A stretch of 64,000 nt of DNA from Ferriphaselus amnicola (GCF_000974685.2 NZ_AP018738.1:558001-622000), one strand, 5' to 3'; numbered from the stretch's first letter, positions 42,071 through 52,466 are shown. Made by a program: numbers and translations. Notes: generated from the letters alone by a model not told the origin.

Positions 42071-43182
42071 TCTTGAGTCGATTCATGGCGATGCATCCTG
42101 CGTCGTTATGTTGGATGCTGGTGTTTAGCTTCCTGCTGTCTGCATGTGAGCCCAGTGGAAAGCAAACCGATCCCAGTAAGGCTGCCGCCCCGTCCGAGCA
42201 GAGTCAGTCTAAGTTGGCCCGTCCATTGCCAGCACTGTATGGCGCTACGGTTCTGCAAACTAATGAAGTCAAGCTTGATTCGGGGTTGGCGCGTGAGTCA
42301 TTCGAGCAGCTCAAGTTGTTAGGAGCCAACTCGGCGGTGCTTGTGCCATTCCTGCGCCAAGAAAAACCTCAGACGGATCATGTGGATTTTAGCGGGGAAG
42401 TCACCGATACGCAGTTAATCACTGGTATCCAGAGCATCCATGCGGCAGGAATGCAGGTTATCCTCAAGCCGCAGATTCTAATTGCTGGATCTTGGGCGGG
42501 GGCCGTCAACCCAGGCAACCCACAAGGCTGGGAGCGCTGGTTCGCAAGTTATCAAACAAAGATCATCCATTACGCTGAGATAGCTCAGGCCAATAAGGTT
42601 GAGCTGTTTGTCATTGGTACTGAACTCAAACAAGCCGATAAACTCCCTTACTGGCGTGGCCTGATTGCAGAGGTGCGTAAGGTGTACACCGGCAAGATAA
42701 CTTATGCGGCGCATAACCTTGATGGTATAGAGCAATATGCTCATTGGGATCTGCTCGACATGATGGGGGTGACGCTTTACCCACCGTTAGGTAACACGGT
42801 TAACCGTGAGGTGATGCGCGACGCCATGCTGCAGGTCGTTATCGGGCTGAATAAACTCCATGAGCAACATGGTAAGCTCGTATTGGTGACGGAAGTTGGC
42901 ATTCCCTCGGTGTATGGTGCGCAGACGATGCCGTGGGATTACTCAAAAAAGAAGTGTGATGCTCCAGCCGACGTTGACCTACAAGCTATGGTGTTGGATT
43001 TATGGCTGGAGGCGCTCAATAAATCATGGATCAGTGGTGTGCTGGTGTGGAATTGGTACAGCGACCCTTATGCAGGAGGGCGTTTCGATACTGATTACAC
43101 GGTTCAGAACAAGCCTGCTGAGGCCGTGTTACGCTGCCGCTGGGGGATTTCTTGCAAAGATTCACTGACTCCGGCGGGCTAA
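42067..43182 (+). CDS. GH113-like glycoside hydrolase lipoprotein
   Basis: 371 residues. Lipobox LLSAC (Cys27), a Ser/Gln-rich linker, then a (beta/alpha)8-type domain. Candidate catalytic acids are E186 in LFVIGTELKQ and E276 in LVLVTEVGIPS, at the ends of strands 4 and 7 as in clan GH-A/GH113 (beta-mannanase type); HNLDGIEQYAHWDLLDMMG and LVWNWYSDPYAGGR also fit. Synthase-dependent polysaccharide loci usually carry such a hydrolase, which trims or clears polymer in the periplasm. The family number is from memory of the motifs. Confidence 0.8.
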   Translation: MILSRFMAMHPASLCWMLVFSFLLSACEPSGKQTDPSKAAAPSEQSQSKLARPLPALYGATVLQTNEVKLDSGLARESFEQLKLLGANSAVLVPFLRQEKPQTDHVDFSGEVTDTQLITGIQSIHAAGMQVILKPQILIAGSWAGAVNPGNPQGWERWFASYQTKIIHYAEIAQANKVELFVIGTELKQADKLPYWRGLIAEVRKVYTGKITYAAHNLDGIEQYAHWDLLDMMGVTLYPPLGNTVNREVMRDAMLQVVIGLNKLHEQHGKLVLVTEVGIPSVYGAQTMPWDYSKKKCDAPADVDLQAMVLDLWLEALNKSWISGVLVWNWYSDPYAGGRFDTDYTVQNKPAEAVLRCRWGISCKDSLTPAG

Positions 43183-43197
43183 AGCCCGCCGGGCTTT
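43172..43197. terminator. Convergent hairpin between GH113-like gene and rpoH
   Basis: CGGCGGGCT / AGCCCGCCG (43172-43180 / 43183-43191) with the lipoprotein gene's stop codon in the loop, and an alternative stem AAAGCCC / GGGCTTT (43181-43197). Probably a shared terminator for the two converging genes, although T-tracts are weak. Confidence 0.55.
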
Positions 43198-43205
43198 ATC
43201 GGAAG

Positions 43206-44066
43206 TTAAGCGACAGTGGGGGCGAGCAGAGCCTGCATCTTGCTCAGCGCTTTTTGTTCGATCTGGCGGATCCGCTCTGCTGAGACATTGAATTCTGCAG
43301 CCAACTCGTGCAGCGTGGCTGCATCATTCTCGCACAGCCAGCGAGCCTCAATGATACGGCGGCTGCGCTCATCCAAGGCTGCCAGTGCCGCACTTAATCC
43401 TTCAGTTTTGCGCTGTTCAGTTTGGCTGTGTTCTAGCAGGTGCGAAGGTTCGTCATTTTCATTGGCGGCCAACCATGAGATTGGCGAATAGCTATCTTCA
43501 TCGTCTTGGGAGGTCGGATCCAGCGCCATATCGTGGCCGCTGAAGCGCGTCTCCATCTCCACCACGTCGTGCTCGCTGACGTTCAGCTCCTTGGCGATGT
43601 TGGCGATTTCCTGAGGGCGCAAGGTGTCCAGCCCATTCTTCATACTACGCAGATTGAAGAACAGCTTGCGTTGCGCCTTGGTGGTGGCGATCTTCACCAA
43701 GCGCCAGTTCTTCAGGATGTACTCGTGCATCTCAGCCTTGATCCAATGCAAGGCGAACGACACTAGACGCACTCCACGATCCGGGTCATAGCGTTTTACC
43801 GCCTTCATCAGGCCGATATTCCCCTCCTGAATCAAATCGGCTTGCGGCAGGCCGTATCCTGCGTATCCACGGGCAACGCTGACGACTAGGCGCAAATGCG
43901 ATAACACCAAGCCGCGCGCAGCCTCCAGATCGTTTTCGCGGCGGAAACGTGTGGCCAAGTCGAATTCCTCCTCCTGCGTTAGCATGGGGATGGTATTCAC
44001 CGAATGGATGTAGCTATCCAGACTGCCTACGGCAGATGGCATCGGTAAGGTTAGGCTATGGCTCAT
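43206..44066 (-). CDS. rpoH: Heat-shock sigma factor RpoH (sigma-32)
   Basis: 286 residues with regions 1.2 to 4.2: LDSYIHSVNTIPMLTQEEE, region 2 (LIQEGNIGLMKAVKRYDPDRG; FALHWIKAEMHEYI), the RpoH box QRKLFFNLRS that marks sigma-32, and the region 4.2 HTH (TLHELAAEFNVSAERIRQIE). The start at 44066 has an AGGAGG site; the track extension to 44096 does not. Follows ftsE-ftsX as in many proteobacteria. Confidence 0.96.
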   Translation of the reverse strand: MSHSLTLPMPSAVGSLDSYIHSVNTIPMLTQEEEFDLATRFRRENDLEAARGLVLSHLRLVVSVARGYAGYGLPQADLIQEGNIGLMKAVKRYDPDRGVRLVSFALHWIKAEMHEYILKNWRLVKIATTKAQRKLFFNLRSMKNGLDTLRPQEIANIAKELNVSEHDVVEMETRFSGHDMALDPTSQDDEDSYSPISWLAANENDEPSHLLEHSQTEQRKTEGLSAALAALDERSRRIIEARWLCENDAATLHELAAEFNVSAERIRQIEQKALSKMQALLAPTVA

Positions 44067-44129
44067 GGTGGTTCCTCCTGATGCGGATATTAGCACTCGC
44101 TGCCTATGAGTGCCAATAGTCGAAAAAGT

Positions 44130-45026
44130 TTAGCGAGGTTCTATTTTTCGGAGGTGCTGAGTCACCGACATCCACGCGCCCAACCAGCCGAGGAACGCGG
44201 AGAAGGCGAGTAAAGTGCAGCCATCCGCTAGGCTCAAGTGACTGAGGATGAAGCTGCTGTCGTAGAGTTTGGCTAGGTCGGCCAAGCTCAGATTCAGTAG
44301 CATCAAGGCTCCGCCGATGATGCCCCATGCGGCGCAACCACCGAGCAGTCCTTGAAGCAGGCCGAACTGGAGGAAAGGGCGGCGGATGAAGCCACTGCTG
44401 GCGCCGATTAGCTTGGAGACCTCAATCTCGTCGCGGCGAGTCAAGATCTGCAACCGGATGGTGTTAAATGTGATGGCGACTAGCGAGAGTGCTAGCAGGG
44501 CAGCCAGCAGCAATAGGGCGGTGCGGGCAAAATCGAGCAGGGCTTCTAGGCGGCGCGCCCAGTCCGAGTCGAGTTGTACTCGTTCCAGCTTTTTCCAACC
44601 TTTCAGCTCGTCGCGCAGCGTTTCCAGTGCCTGCACGCTACTGGTCTTGGGGTGGACAATGAACGTGTCGGGCAAGGGGTTGTTCTCCAATCCTCCGATC
44701 ACATCTCCCAAGCCGCTGCCTTGCTTGAGTTGCTCTAGCGCCTGCGCGCGCGAAACATACTCGATGCTGGCAATGGCAGGGTGCTGCTCCAGTCGCTTAC
44801 GCAGTTGCCCCACTTCGTCAGCTTTGGTGTCCACCGTCAAGAACACGCTCAGTTGCGGCGCAGCGGCGAATCTTTCGATTACTCCCTGCGCATTCTGTAG
44901 CAACACATACAGGCCGGTGGGCAGGCTAAGTGCAATGCCGATCACCAGGACATTGAGCAGGCTACTGACCGGCGTGGCGAAGAAACGCCGGAAGGTGGCG
45001 CTCAGTTGCGACAAAAATTGACTCAT
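44130..45026 (-). CDS. ftsX: Cell division protein FtsX
   Basis: 298 residues, four membrane segments (one N-terminal, three C-terminal) and a large extracytoplasmic loop (about 55-165). Motifs: ALSLPTGLYVLLQNAQG, RAQALEQLKQGSGLGDV and the FtsX-family TRRDEIEVSKLIGASSGF. With FtsE it controls septal peptidoglycan hydrolases. Overlaps ftsE by 4 nt. Confidence 0.95.
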   Translation of the reverse strand: MSQFLSQLSATFRRFFATPVSSLLNVLVIGIALSLPTGLYVLLQNAQGVIERFAAAPQLSVFLTVDTKADEVGQLRKRLEQHPAIASIEYVSRAQALEQLKQGSGLGDVIGGLENNPLPDTFIVHPKTSSVQALETLRDELKGWKKLERVQLDSDWARRLEALLDFARTALLLLAALLALSLVAITFNTIRLQILTRRDEIEVSKLIGASSGFIRRPFLQFGLLQGLLGGCAAWGIIGGALMLLNLSLADLAKLYDSSFILSHLSLADGCTLLAFSAFLGWLGAWMSVTQHLRKIEPR

Positions 45027-45676
45027 GCCGCCAGCTCCCCGTGTTTGAGTGCAATCGTGCGCCCGTCGCCTTGACGGATCAGTGACTCGTCGTGAGTCGA
45101 AATCAGCAGCGTCGAACCGACCTGATGGAAGGAGCGAAAGATGTTCATGATCTCGCCGGCGTACTCCGTGTCCAGATTGGCGGTCGGCTCATCCGCCAAC
45201 AAGATACTCGGGCGGTTGACGATGGCGCGTGCGATGCACAGGCGCTGCTGCTCGCCGCCGGAAAGCGCGATGGGGTTGATCTTCTCGCGATTGAGTAGGC
45301 CGACCTTGTCCAGCGCAGCACGCACGCGCTGTGCGCTCTCGCGATGGTTGAAGCCGCAGATCTGCAAGGGCAGCAGCACATTGTCGAACACGTTGCGGTC
45401 GAACAGCAGCTTCTGTCCCTGAAAGATCAGGCCCAGATTGCGGCGCAGATAGGGAATGGCGGCGGGCTTGAGTGCGCCGACGTTTTGACCGTTCACTATC
45501 ACACTGCCACCATTGGGGCGCTCGATGGCGGCGATGAGTTTCAGAAGTGTGCTTTTGCCTGCGCCAGAGTGCCCGGTGAGGAACACCATCTCGCCCTCGG
45601 CGATATCGAACGAGACGTTGCTGAGCGCCTGATGGCCACCGGGGTAGCGTTTGCTGACCTGATTGAAGCGGATCAT
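45023..45676 (-). CDS. ftsE: Cell division ATP-binding protein FtsE
   Basis: 217-residue ABC ATPase: Walker A GHSGAGKSTLLKLIA, signature LSGGEQQRLCIARA, Walker B SILLADEPTANLD, and the FtsE-specific start MIRFNQVSKRYPGGHQAL. Forms the FtsEX complex with FtsX. Overlaps ftsY by 4 nt. Confidence 0.96.
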   Translation of the reverse strand: MIRFNQVSKRYPGGHQALSNVSFDIAEGEMVFLTGHSGAGKSTLLKLIAAIERPNGGSVIVNGQNVGALKPAAIPYLRRNLGLIFQGQKLLFDRNVFDNVLLPLQICGFNHRESAQRVRAALDKVGLLNREKINPIALSGGEQQRLCIARAIVNRPSILLADEPTANLDTEYAGEIMNIFRSFHQVGSTLLISTHDESLIRQGDGRTIALKHGELAA

Positions 45677-46635
45677 TCTTCGTCGAATCCCAGCAAAGCA
45701 GAAACAAATTCTTCGGCCACAAAGGGGCGTAAATCGTCTAGTCCTTCGCCGACGCCGATGAAGCGTACGGGAATCGGGTGAGCTTTAGCGATGGCGGCGA
45801 TCACGCCGCCCTTGGCCGTGCCATCGAGCTTGGTCAGTACCAGCCCGGTCACGCCTAACGCATCATCGAAAGCCTTGGTCTGCGACAGCGCGTTCTGGCC
45901 GGTGTTGGCATCCAGCACCAGCAACACTTCGTGCGGCGCGCCGGGCAGGGCTTTGTCGATGACGCGTTTGACCTTTTTGATCTCCTCCATCAGGTGTGCT
46001 TGGGTGGTCAAACGACCGGCGGTATCGGCAAGTACCACATCGATTTTGCGCGCCTGGGCCGCTTGCACGGCATCGTAGATCACGGCGGCGGCGTCACCAC
46101 TTTGCTGGGCGATAACGGTGACGTTGTTGCGCTCGCCCCAGGTCATTAGTTGTTCGCGTGCGGCGGCGCGGAAGGTGTCGCCTGCTGCCAGTAGTACCGA
46201 TTTGCCTTGAGATTGGAAATGCTTGGCCAGCTTGCCGATGGAGGTGGTCTTGCCTGCGCCGTTCACGCCGCACAGCATGATGACGAAAGGCTGATGTGTG
46301 CCGGTATCCAGTGGCTGAGCCAGCGGCTTGAGCAATTTCAATAGGCAATGTGCCAGCGCTTCCTTCATCTGACTGGCTTCGGTCAGTCGTTGTTCTTTTA
46401 CTTCGCGGCGCAGATCGGCCAGTAGATGGCGCGTAGCATCCATGCCGACGTCGCTGGTGATGAGTATGGTTTCCAGCTCTTCGTACAGCTCGTCATCAAT
46501 CTTACCGCCCCCACTGAATAGATCGACTAACTGGTTGCCGGTACGCGCCAATCCACGTTTCAGTTTGCCCAGCCAGCCAGTGCTGACGGGCTTTTCCGTG
46601 CTGTTGGAAGGGGTTTTTTTCAGGAAGCCAAACAT
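45673..46635 (-). CDS. ftsY: Signal recognition particle receptor FtsY
   Basis: 320 residues. NG domain GTPase: G1 [19 protein letters not shown]3 DTAGR, G4 TKLDGTAKGG and closing GEGLDDLRPF. The acidic A domain of enterobacterial FtsY is almost absent, as in many other bacteria; a short basic/aromatic N-terminus (MFGFLKKTPS) may contact the membrane. First gene of ftsY-ftsE-ftsX; divergent from the M16 peptidase pair. Confidence 0.96.
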   Translation of the reverse strand: MFGFLKKTPSNSTEKPVSTGWLGKLKRGLARTGNQLVDLFSGGGKIDDELYEELETILITSDVGMDATRHLLADLRREVKEQRLTEASQMKEALAHCLLKLLKPLAQPLDTGTHQPFVIMLCGVNGAGKTTSIGKLAKHFQSQGKSVLLAAGDTFRAAAREQLMTWGERNNVTVIAQQSGDAAAVIYDAVQAAQARKIDVVLADTAGRLTTQAHLMEEIKKVKRVIDKALPGAPHEVLLVLDANTGQNALSQTKAFDDALGVTGLVLTKLDGTAKGGVIAAIAKAHPIPVRFIGVGEGLDDLRPFVAEEFVSALLGFDEE

Positions 46636-46730
46636 AGTCGAACCGTAGTGAAATGGCGCATAATGCGCGCCTCATGCAGGCGGGATGCCGCTGCGCATTT
46701 TATTCGGATTGATGGAGTAGAGCCAGAAGA

Positions 46731-48095
46731 ATGAACTTGCGATTATTGATTGCTTGCGCGGTGTTGATGGCAGGAACACCGGTGGCCGCCGAGGTTTTTG
46801 AGCAAACTCTGCCGAACGGTTTGAAAGTCGTGGTCAAGGAAGACCATCGTGCGCCTGTGGTGGTGCAGCAGATATGGTACCGCGCGGGCAGTATGGACGA
46901 AAAGACCGGTACGACCGGCGTGGCGCATGTGCTAGAGCACATGATGTTCAAAGGCACGAAATCCGTTCCGGCGGGCGAATTCTCGCGGCGCATCGCCGCA
47001 GCGGGCGGGCGCGAGAATGCGTTTACCAGCAACGACTACACGGCGTATTTCCAGCAGCTGCATAAGTCCAAATTGCCGTTGGCGATGAAGCTGGAGTCTG
47101 ACCGGATGCACAATCTCAATCTGACCGATGCCGAGTTCGCCAAGGAGATCCAAGTGGTGATGGAGGAGCGGCGGATGCGCACCGACGACCAGCCACGTGC
47201 CTTGATGGAAGAGAAGCTGGGCGCGGCCATTTATCTGGAGCACCCCTACCAGCATCCGGTGGTCGGCTGGATGAGCGACCTCGAAGCCATGAAAGGCGCG
47301 GATGCGCGCGATTGGTATCGGCGCTGGTATGTGCCAAATAATGCCACGCTGGTGATCGCGGGCGATGTTAAGGCCAGTACAGTGTTTGCGCTGGCCAAAC
47401 AGACTTACGGCAAAATTTCTGCGCGGACGCTGCCACAGAGGCGGGTATTTACCGAGCCACCTCAGACTGGCATTAAACGTCTGGTGGTGAAGGCTCCAGC
47501 CGAGCTTCCTTATTTGGTGATGGCGTACCACACGCCAGTGATACGTGATGTGGCTAAAGATTGGCAGCCCTACGCGCTGGAAGTGTTGGCGGGCGTGCTG
47601 GATGGCAACGAGTCGGCGCGTTTGAACAAGGCGCTGGTGCGTGAACAGGCTTTGGCCAGTAGCGTGGGTGCGGGCTATGACAGCATCGCCCGTGGCCCGT
47701 CCGTATTCGTGCTGGAAGGTACGCCGACCGAGGGAAAATCAGTCGTTGAGCTGGAAACGGCGTTGCGTGTGCAGATCGCCCAGTTGGTGGCGGAGGGCGT
47801 GAGCGCGGAGGAGTTGCAGCGCGTCAAGGCGCAGGTGTTGGCGAACGAAGTCTATCAGCGCGATTCCGTGTTCTATCAGGCGATGCAGATCGGTCAGCTC
47901 GAAAGCATTGGTCTGTCGCACAAAGACATTCCGGTGATGTTGAAGAAGCTACAGGCGGTGACAGCGGAGCAGGTAGTTGAAGTGGCTAAGGAATTTCTCA
48001 AGGACGATAACCTGACGGTGGCGACACTTGATCCGCAGCCGCTTTCCGGCAAGCCGAAGCGCGCCGCTCCGGCAGGAGGTTTCCATGCGCACTAA
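46731..48095 (+). CDS. M16 zinc peptidase, catalytic subunit
   Basis: 454 residues, pitrilysin/insulinase family. Signal peptide to about residue 20 (PVAA). Zinc site H66-V-L-E69-H70 in the inverted motif HVLEH, with the downstream Glu in MEERRMRTDDQPR. Peptidase family M16B proteins of this kind act in the periplasm, usually as a heterodimer with a second M16 protein; the partner follows directly with an 11-nt overlap. Substrates unknown; similar pairs commonly adjoin rsmD-coaD in betaproteobacteria. Confidence 0.93.
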   Translation: MNLRLLIACAVLMAGTPVAAEVFEQTLPNGLKVVVKEDHRAPVVVQQIWYRAGSMDEKTGTTGVAHVLEHMMFKGTKSVPAGEFSRRIAAAGGRENAFTSNDYTAYFQQLHKSKLPLAMKLESDRMHNLNLTDAEFAKEIQVVMEERRMRTDDQPRALMEEKLGAAIYLEHPYQHPVVGWMSDLEAMKGADARDWYRRWYVPNNATLVIAGDVKASTVFALAKQTYGKISARTLPQRRVFTEPPQTGIKRLVVKAPAELPYLVMAYHTPVIRDVAKDWQPYALEVLAGVLDGNESARLNKALVREQALASSVGAGYDSIARGPSVFVLEGTPTEGKSVVELETALRVQIAQLVAEGVSAEELQRVKAQVLANEVYQRDSVFYQAMQIGQLESIGLSHKDIPVMLKKLQAVTAEQVVEVAKEFLKDDNLTVATLDPQPLSGKPKRAAPAGGFHAH

Positions 48096-49401
48096 GATTC
48101 TCATCACTTTGATCGGGCTGTTCAGCGCGGCTAGCGCGTGGGCAGGCCCGCAGATCCAAACTTGGCAGGCGCCCAGCGGCGCGCAGGTGCTGTTCGTCGA
48201 GAATCATGATCTGCCGATGCTCGATGTGGCGGTGAACTTTGCGGCTGGTAGCGCGCACGACTCGATAGAGAATTCCGGTTTGGCAGCGTTGACACATGGC
48301 TTGTTGGATCACGGTTCGGCGGATTTGAGTGAAGACGAAGTGGCCAAGCGCTTGGCCGATGTGGGGGCGCAACTTGGCGGTGGTTTTGACTCGGATCGCG
48401 CAGCCATTTCTTTGCGTACCTTGAGCCATCCGGTTGAGCGCGAACAGGCTTTGTCCATTCTGGCGCAGGTGGTGCAGCAGCCGGTGTTCCCTGAAACCGT
48501 GGTCGAGCGCGAGAAAGCGCGCATCATTGCCGGATTGAAAGAGGCCGAGACGCATCCCGAACATCTGGCTGACAAGGCGTTCCGTACTGCGGTGTTCGGC
48601 GCGCATCCCTATGCCTTGTCTGGTTCAGGGGAGGTGGTGACGGTGAGCAGGCTGAGTCGCCCTGAGATCGAGGCGTTCTATCGGGCTCATTATGTCGCGC
48701 AAACCTCTGTGGTGACGCTGATGGGCGATGTGACCCGCGCCGAAGCTGAAGCGATCGCCCAGCGTTTGACTGAGCGCCTGCCGAAATCTGGCTCTGTGTT
48801 CACCGTGCCACAGGTGCTGCCGCTCGCCGCAGCCAGTGAGCAGCGCATCACCCATCCAGCTACGCAAAGCCATCTATTGATCGGAGCGCCCGGCATGTCG
48901 CGCACCGATCCGGACTATTTTGCACTATACGTCGGTAATTACGTGCTGGGCGGCGGCGGTTTCGTGTCAAGGTTGATGGAGGAGGTGCGCGAGAAGCGCG
49001 GCTTAGCCTATGACGTGCATAGCTACTTCGTGCCGATGCAGCAAGCAGGTGCGTTCCAGATCGGCTTGCAGACCAAGGGCGAGCAGGCGGATCAGGCGCT
49101 AGAACTGGTGCGAAAAGTGGTGGCGGATTTTATCGCGAATGGGCCGACCGAAAAGGAGCTGGTCGCTGCGAAGCAGAACATCGTCGGCGGTTTCCCGCTG
49201 CGCGTGGATAGCAATCGCAAGATTTTGGAATATCTCAGCGTGATCGGTTTCTATCACTTGCCCTTGAGTTATCTGGATGACTTTACCCTCCGAGTAGAGC
49301 AAGTCACGACGGCGCAGATCCGTGCGGCATTCGCACGTCATCTCGATCCCAGTAAGATGGCTACGGTGATTGTGGGCGGTGGTGTGGGAGAGCCAAAATA
49401 A
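48085..49401 (+). CDS. M16 peptidase-like protein, non-catalytic subunit
   Basis: 438 residues with a signal peptide (ends near SAWA, residue 20). The M16 fold is clear (RLMEEVREKRGLAYDVHSYF; TLMGDVTRAEAEAIAQRL), but where the active site HxxEH should be it reads H71-GLL-D-H76, so zinc binding and hydrolysis are not expected. It should form the Arg/Tyr-containing regulatory half of a heterodimer with the preceding enzyme. The start at 48085 has a GGCAGGAGG site. Its last codons overlap the probable start of rsmD. Confidence 0.92.
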   Translation: MRTKILITLIGLFSAASAWAGPQIQTWQAPSGAQVLFVENHDLPMLDVAVNFAAGSAHDSIENSGLAALTHGLLDHGSADLSEDEVAKRLADVGAQLGGGFDSDRAAISLRTLSHPVEREQALSILAQVVQQPVFPETVVEREKARIIAGLKEAETHPEHLADKAFRTAVFGAHPYALSGSGEVVTVSRLSRPEIEAFYRAHYVAQTSVVTLMGDVTRAEAEAIAQRLTERLPKSGSVFTVPQVLPLAAASEQRITHPATQSHLLIGAPGMSRTDPDYFALYVGNYVLGGGGFVSRLMEEVREKRGLAYDVHSYFVPMQQAGAFQIGLQTKGEQADQALELVRKVVADFIANGPTEKELVAAKQNIVGGFPLRVDSNRKILEYLSVIGFYHLPLSYLDDFTLRVEQVTTAQIRAAFARHLDPSKMATVIVGGGVGEPK

Positions 49402-49439
49402 ATCAGGTCAGGATCATCGGCGGCATCCACCGCAGCCGG

Positions 49440-50668
<1,229 letters not shown>

Positions 50669-50689
50669 TTTGGAATTCGTCAAAAGTTT

Positions 50690-50714
50690 AAAGCCGGGCT
50701 TGCCCGGCTTTTTT
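50690..50714 (+). terminator. Terminator after the coaD-ferredoxin operon
   Basis: Nine-bp stem AAAGCCGGG / CCCGGCTTT, loop CTTG, and a TTTTTT tail, 21 nt after the ferredoxin stop. Confidence 0.9.
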
Positions 50715-51006
50715 CATGACTTGTTGCTGTGCCATCGATTGCCTCGGGCAGAGTAAAGCACCTCATGTCGCTGGAGATATGCACCGAACGGCGCACTAGG
50801 GATTGTAAATTCTTCACCTACGACTTGCGTTAAGTGCCGGCGGTTTAGGTTCCTCAATAACCTAGTGTCGTCATTGTTAGGATGCGATGATTCCGATTTC
50901 TTGACTCTAAAATGTTGATGCCGAGATGCACGGTCGTCCGGTCCTCACTCAATAAACGTAGTGCCATTCTCGTAGGATAGCTGGAGCACAGCGATACTTA
51001 TCATCT
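50715..51006. other. Intergenic region, no gene recognised
   Basis: About 290 bases between the ferredoxin terminator and the end of radA. A weak inverted repeat (TAGGTT...AACCTA near 50845-50863) is the only structure seen. The minus-strand ORF that crosses it is a reading-frame shadow of radA. Confidence 0.5.
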
Positions 51007-52368
51007 TTATCGCGCCTTTTCCACCGCCTCTTCCACCCGCTCCACGGCAATGATGGTCATGCCTTCGATCATGTGTTTGGGAGCGTTGGCTTTGGGGATA
51101 ATGGCGTGAGTGAAGCCGAGTTTGGCGGCTTCTTTCAGTCGTTCCTGGCCGCGCTGAACGGGGCGGACTTCGCCCGCCAGACCGACTTCGCCGAATACGA
51201 CGAGTTTTTCCGGTAGCGGTCGGTTGCGCAGGCTGGAGACGATGGCGAGCAGTACCGCTAGGTCCGCGCCCGGTTCGGTGATCTTCACGCCGCCGACGGC
51301 GTTGATGAATACGTCCTGATCGAAGCAGGCGATGCCCGCGTGGCGGTGCAGCACGGCAAGCAGCATGGCGAGGCGGTTCTGCTCCAAGCCCAGCGACAGG
51401 CGGCGTGGGCTGGGCGAGTGGGCTTCGTCGAGCAGGGCCTGCACTTCCACTAGCAAGGGTCGCGTGCCTTCCTGCGTCACCATCACGCAGGAGCCGGCGA
51501 CCTGCGTGCCGTGTTGCGACAGGAACAGTGCCGACGGGTTGCTGACTTCGCGCAATCCCTTCTCGGTCATGGCGAACACGCCGAGCTCGTTCACCGCACC
51601 GAAGCGGTTCTTGAAGGCGCGTATCAGGCGGAAGCTGGAATGGGTGTCGCCCTCGAAATACAGCACGGTGTCCACGATGTGTTCCAGTACTCTTGGTCCG
51701 GCCAGCGCGCCTTCCTTGGTGACGTGGCCGACCAGGATCATGGTCACGCCGCTGCTCTTGGCCAGCCGGGTGAGTTGGGCTGCGCACTCGCGCACCTGCG
51801 CCACCGAGCCGGGCGCGCTGGTGAGCTGCTCGGAATATACGGTTTGGATAGAGTCGATCACTACCACGTCCGGCTTTTCGTGGGCGACGGTGGACTGGAT
51901 CTTTTCGAGCTGGATCTCGGGCAGCAGGTTGACCGAGCGCGCATCCAGCGCCAGTCGCACCGCGCGCAGGGCGATCTGCTGGGCCGACTCTTCGCCGCTG
52001 ACGTAGAGCACTTTTTTTGTCTGCGAGAGATGCGCTAGCGTCTGCAGCAACAAGGTGGATTTGCCAATGCCGGGATCGCCGCCGATCAGCACCACGCCGC
52101 CCTCCACCAGGCCGCCGCCCAGTACGCGGTCGAATTCGCTGATGCCGGTGGGCGTGCGCGCCACTTCGGCGGCTTCCACTTCGGCCAGTTTCTGCAACTG
52201 GCCGGAAGCGGCGAGCGCGCTGTAGCGGTTCTTGCCTGCCGTAGGTAGTGCCTCCGCCACTGATTCAACCAGCGTGTTCCACGCCATGCAGTGCGGGCAT
52301 TGCCCTTGCCACTTGGGCGTTTGTCCACCGCATTCGGTGCAGGAATAGATCGTTTTAGCTTTTGCCAT
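51007..52368 (-). CDS. radA: DNA repair protein RadA
   Basis: 453 residues. N-terminal zinc finger CTECGGQTPKWQGQCPHC, RecA-like ATPase with Walker A GDPGIGKSTLLLQ, the RadA-specific KNRFG motif (FKNRFGAVNELG), and a C-terminal Lon-like domain. It drives branch migration at recombination intermediates. The start at 52368 (MAKAKTIYSC) gives the usual N-terminus. Confidence 0.97.
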   Translation of the reverse strand: MAKAKTIYSCTECGGQTPKWQGQCPHCMAWNTLVESVAEALPTAGKNRYSALAASGQLQKLAEVEAAEVARTPTGISEFDRVLGGGLVEGGVVLIGGDPGIGKSTLLLQTLAHLSQTKKVLYVSGEESAQQIALRAVRLALDARSVNLLPEIQLEKIQSTVAHEKPDVVVIDSIQTVYSEQLTSAPGSVAQVRECAAQLTRLAKSSGVTMILVGHVTKEGALAGPRVLEHIVDTVLYFEGDTHSSFRLIRAFKNRFGAVNELGVFAMTEKGLREVSNPSALFLSQHGTQVAGSCVMVTQEGTRPLLVEVQALLDEAHSPSPRRLSLGLEQNRLAMLLAVLHRHAGIACFDQDVFINAVGGVKITEPGADLAVLLAIVSSLRNRPLPEKLVVFGEVGLAGEVRPVQRGQERLKEAAKLGFTHAIIPKANAPKHMIEGMTIIAVERVEEAVEKAR

Positions 52369-52422
52369 GGTGTCCTCTGAGTTGTCCGGCACGATAGCGC
52401 AGCGGGAAACGACGGGCAACAA

Positions 52423-52446
52423 AAAAGGCGGCTTGCGCCGCCTTTT
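52423..52446 (-). terminator. Terminator of the carbonic anhydrase gene
   Basis: Ten-bp stem AAAAGGCGGC / GCCGCCTTTT with a 4-nt loop and a T-run on the minus strand, 21 nt after the stop at 52467 and upstream of radA. Confidence 0.9.
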
Positions 52447-52466
52447 ACATACTTCAGTCTTGCGAC

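Noticed and set aside
50945-51787. Minus-strand ORF of 280 codons overlapping radA
   Set aside because: Alternative frame of radA, rich in Arg, Gly and Ser; radA is complete in the true frame.
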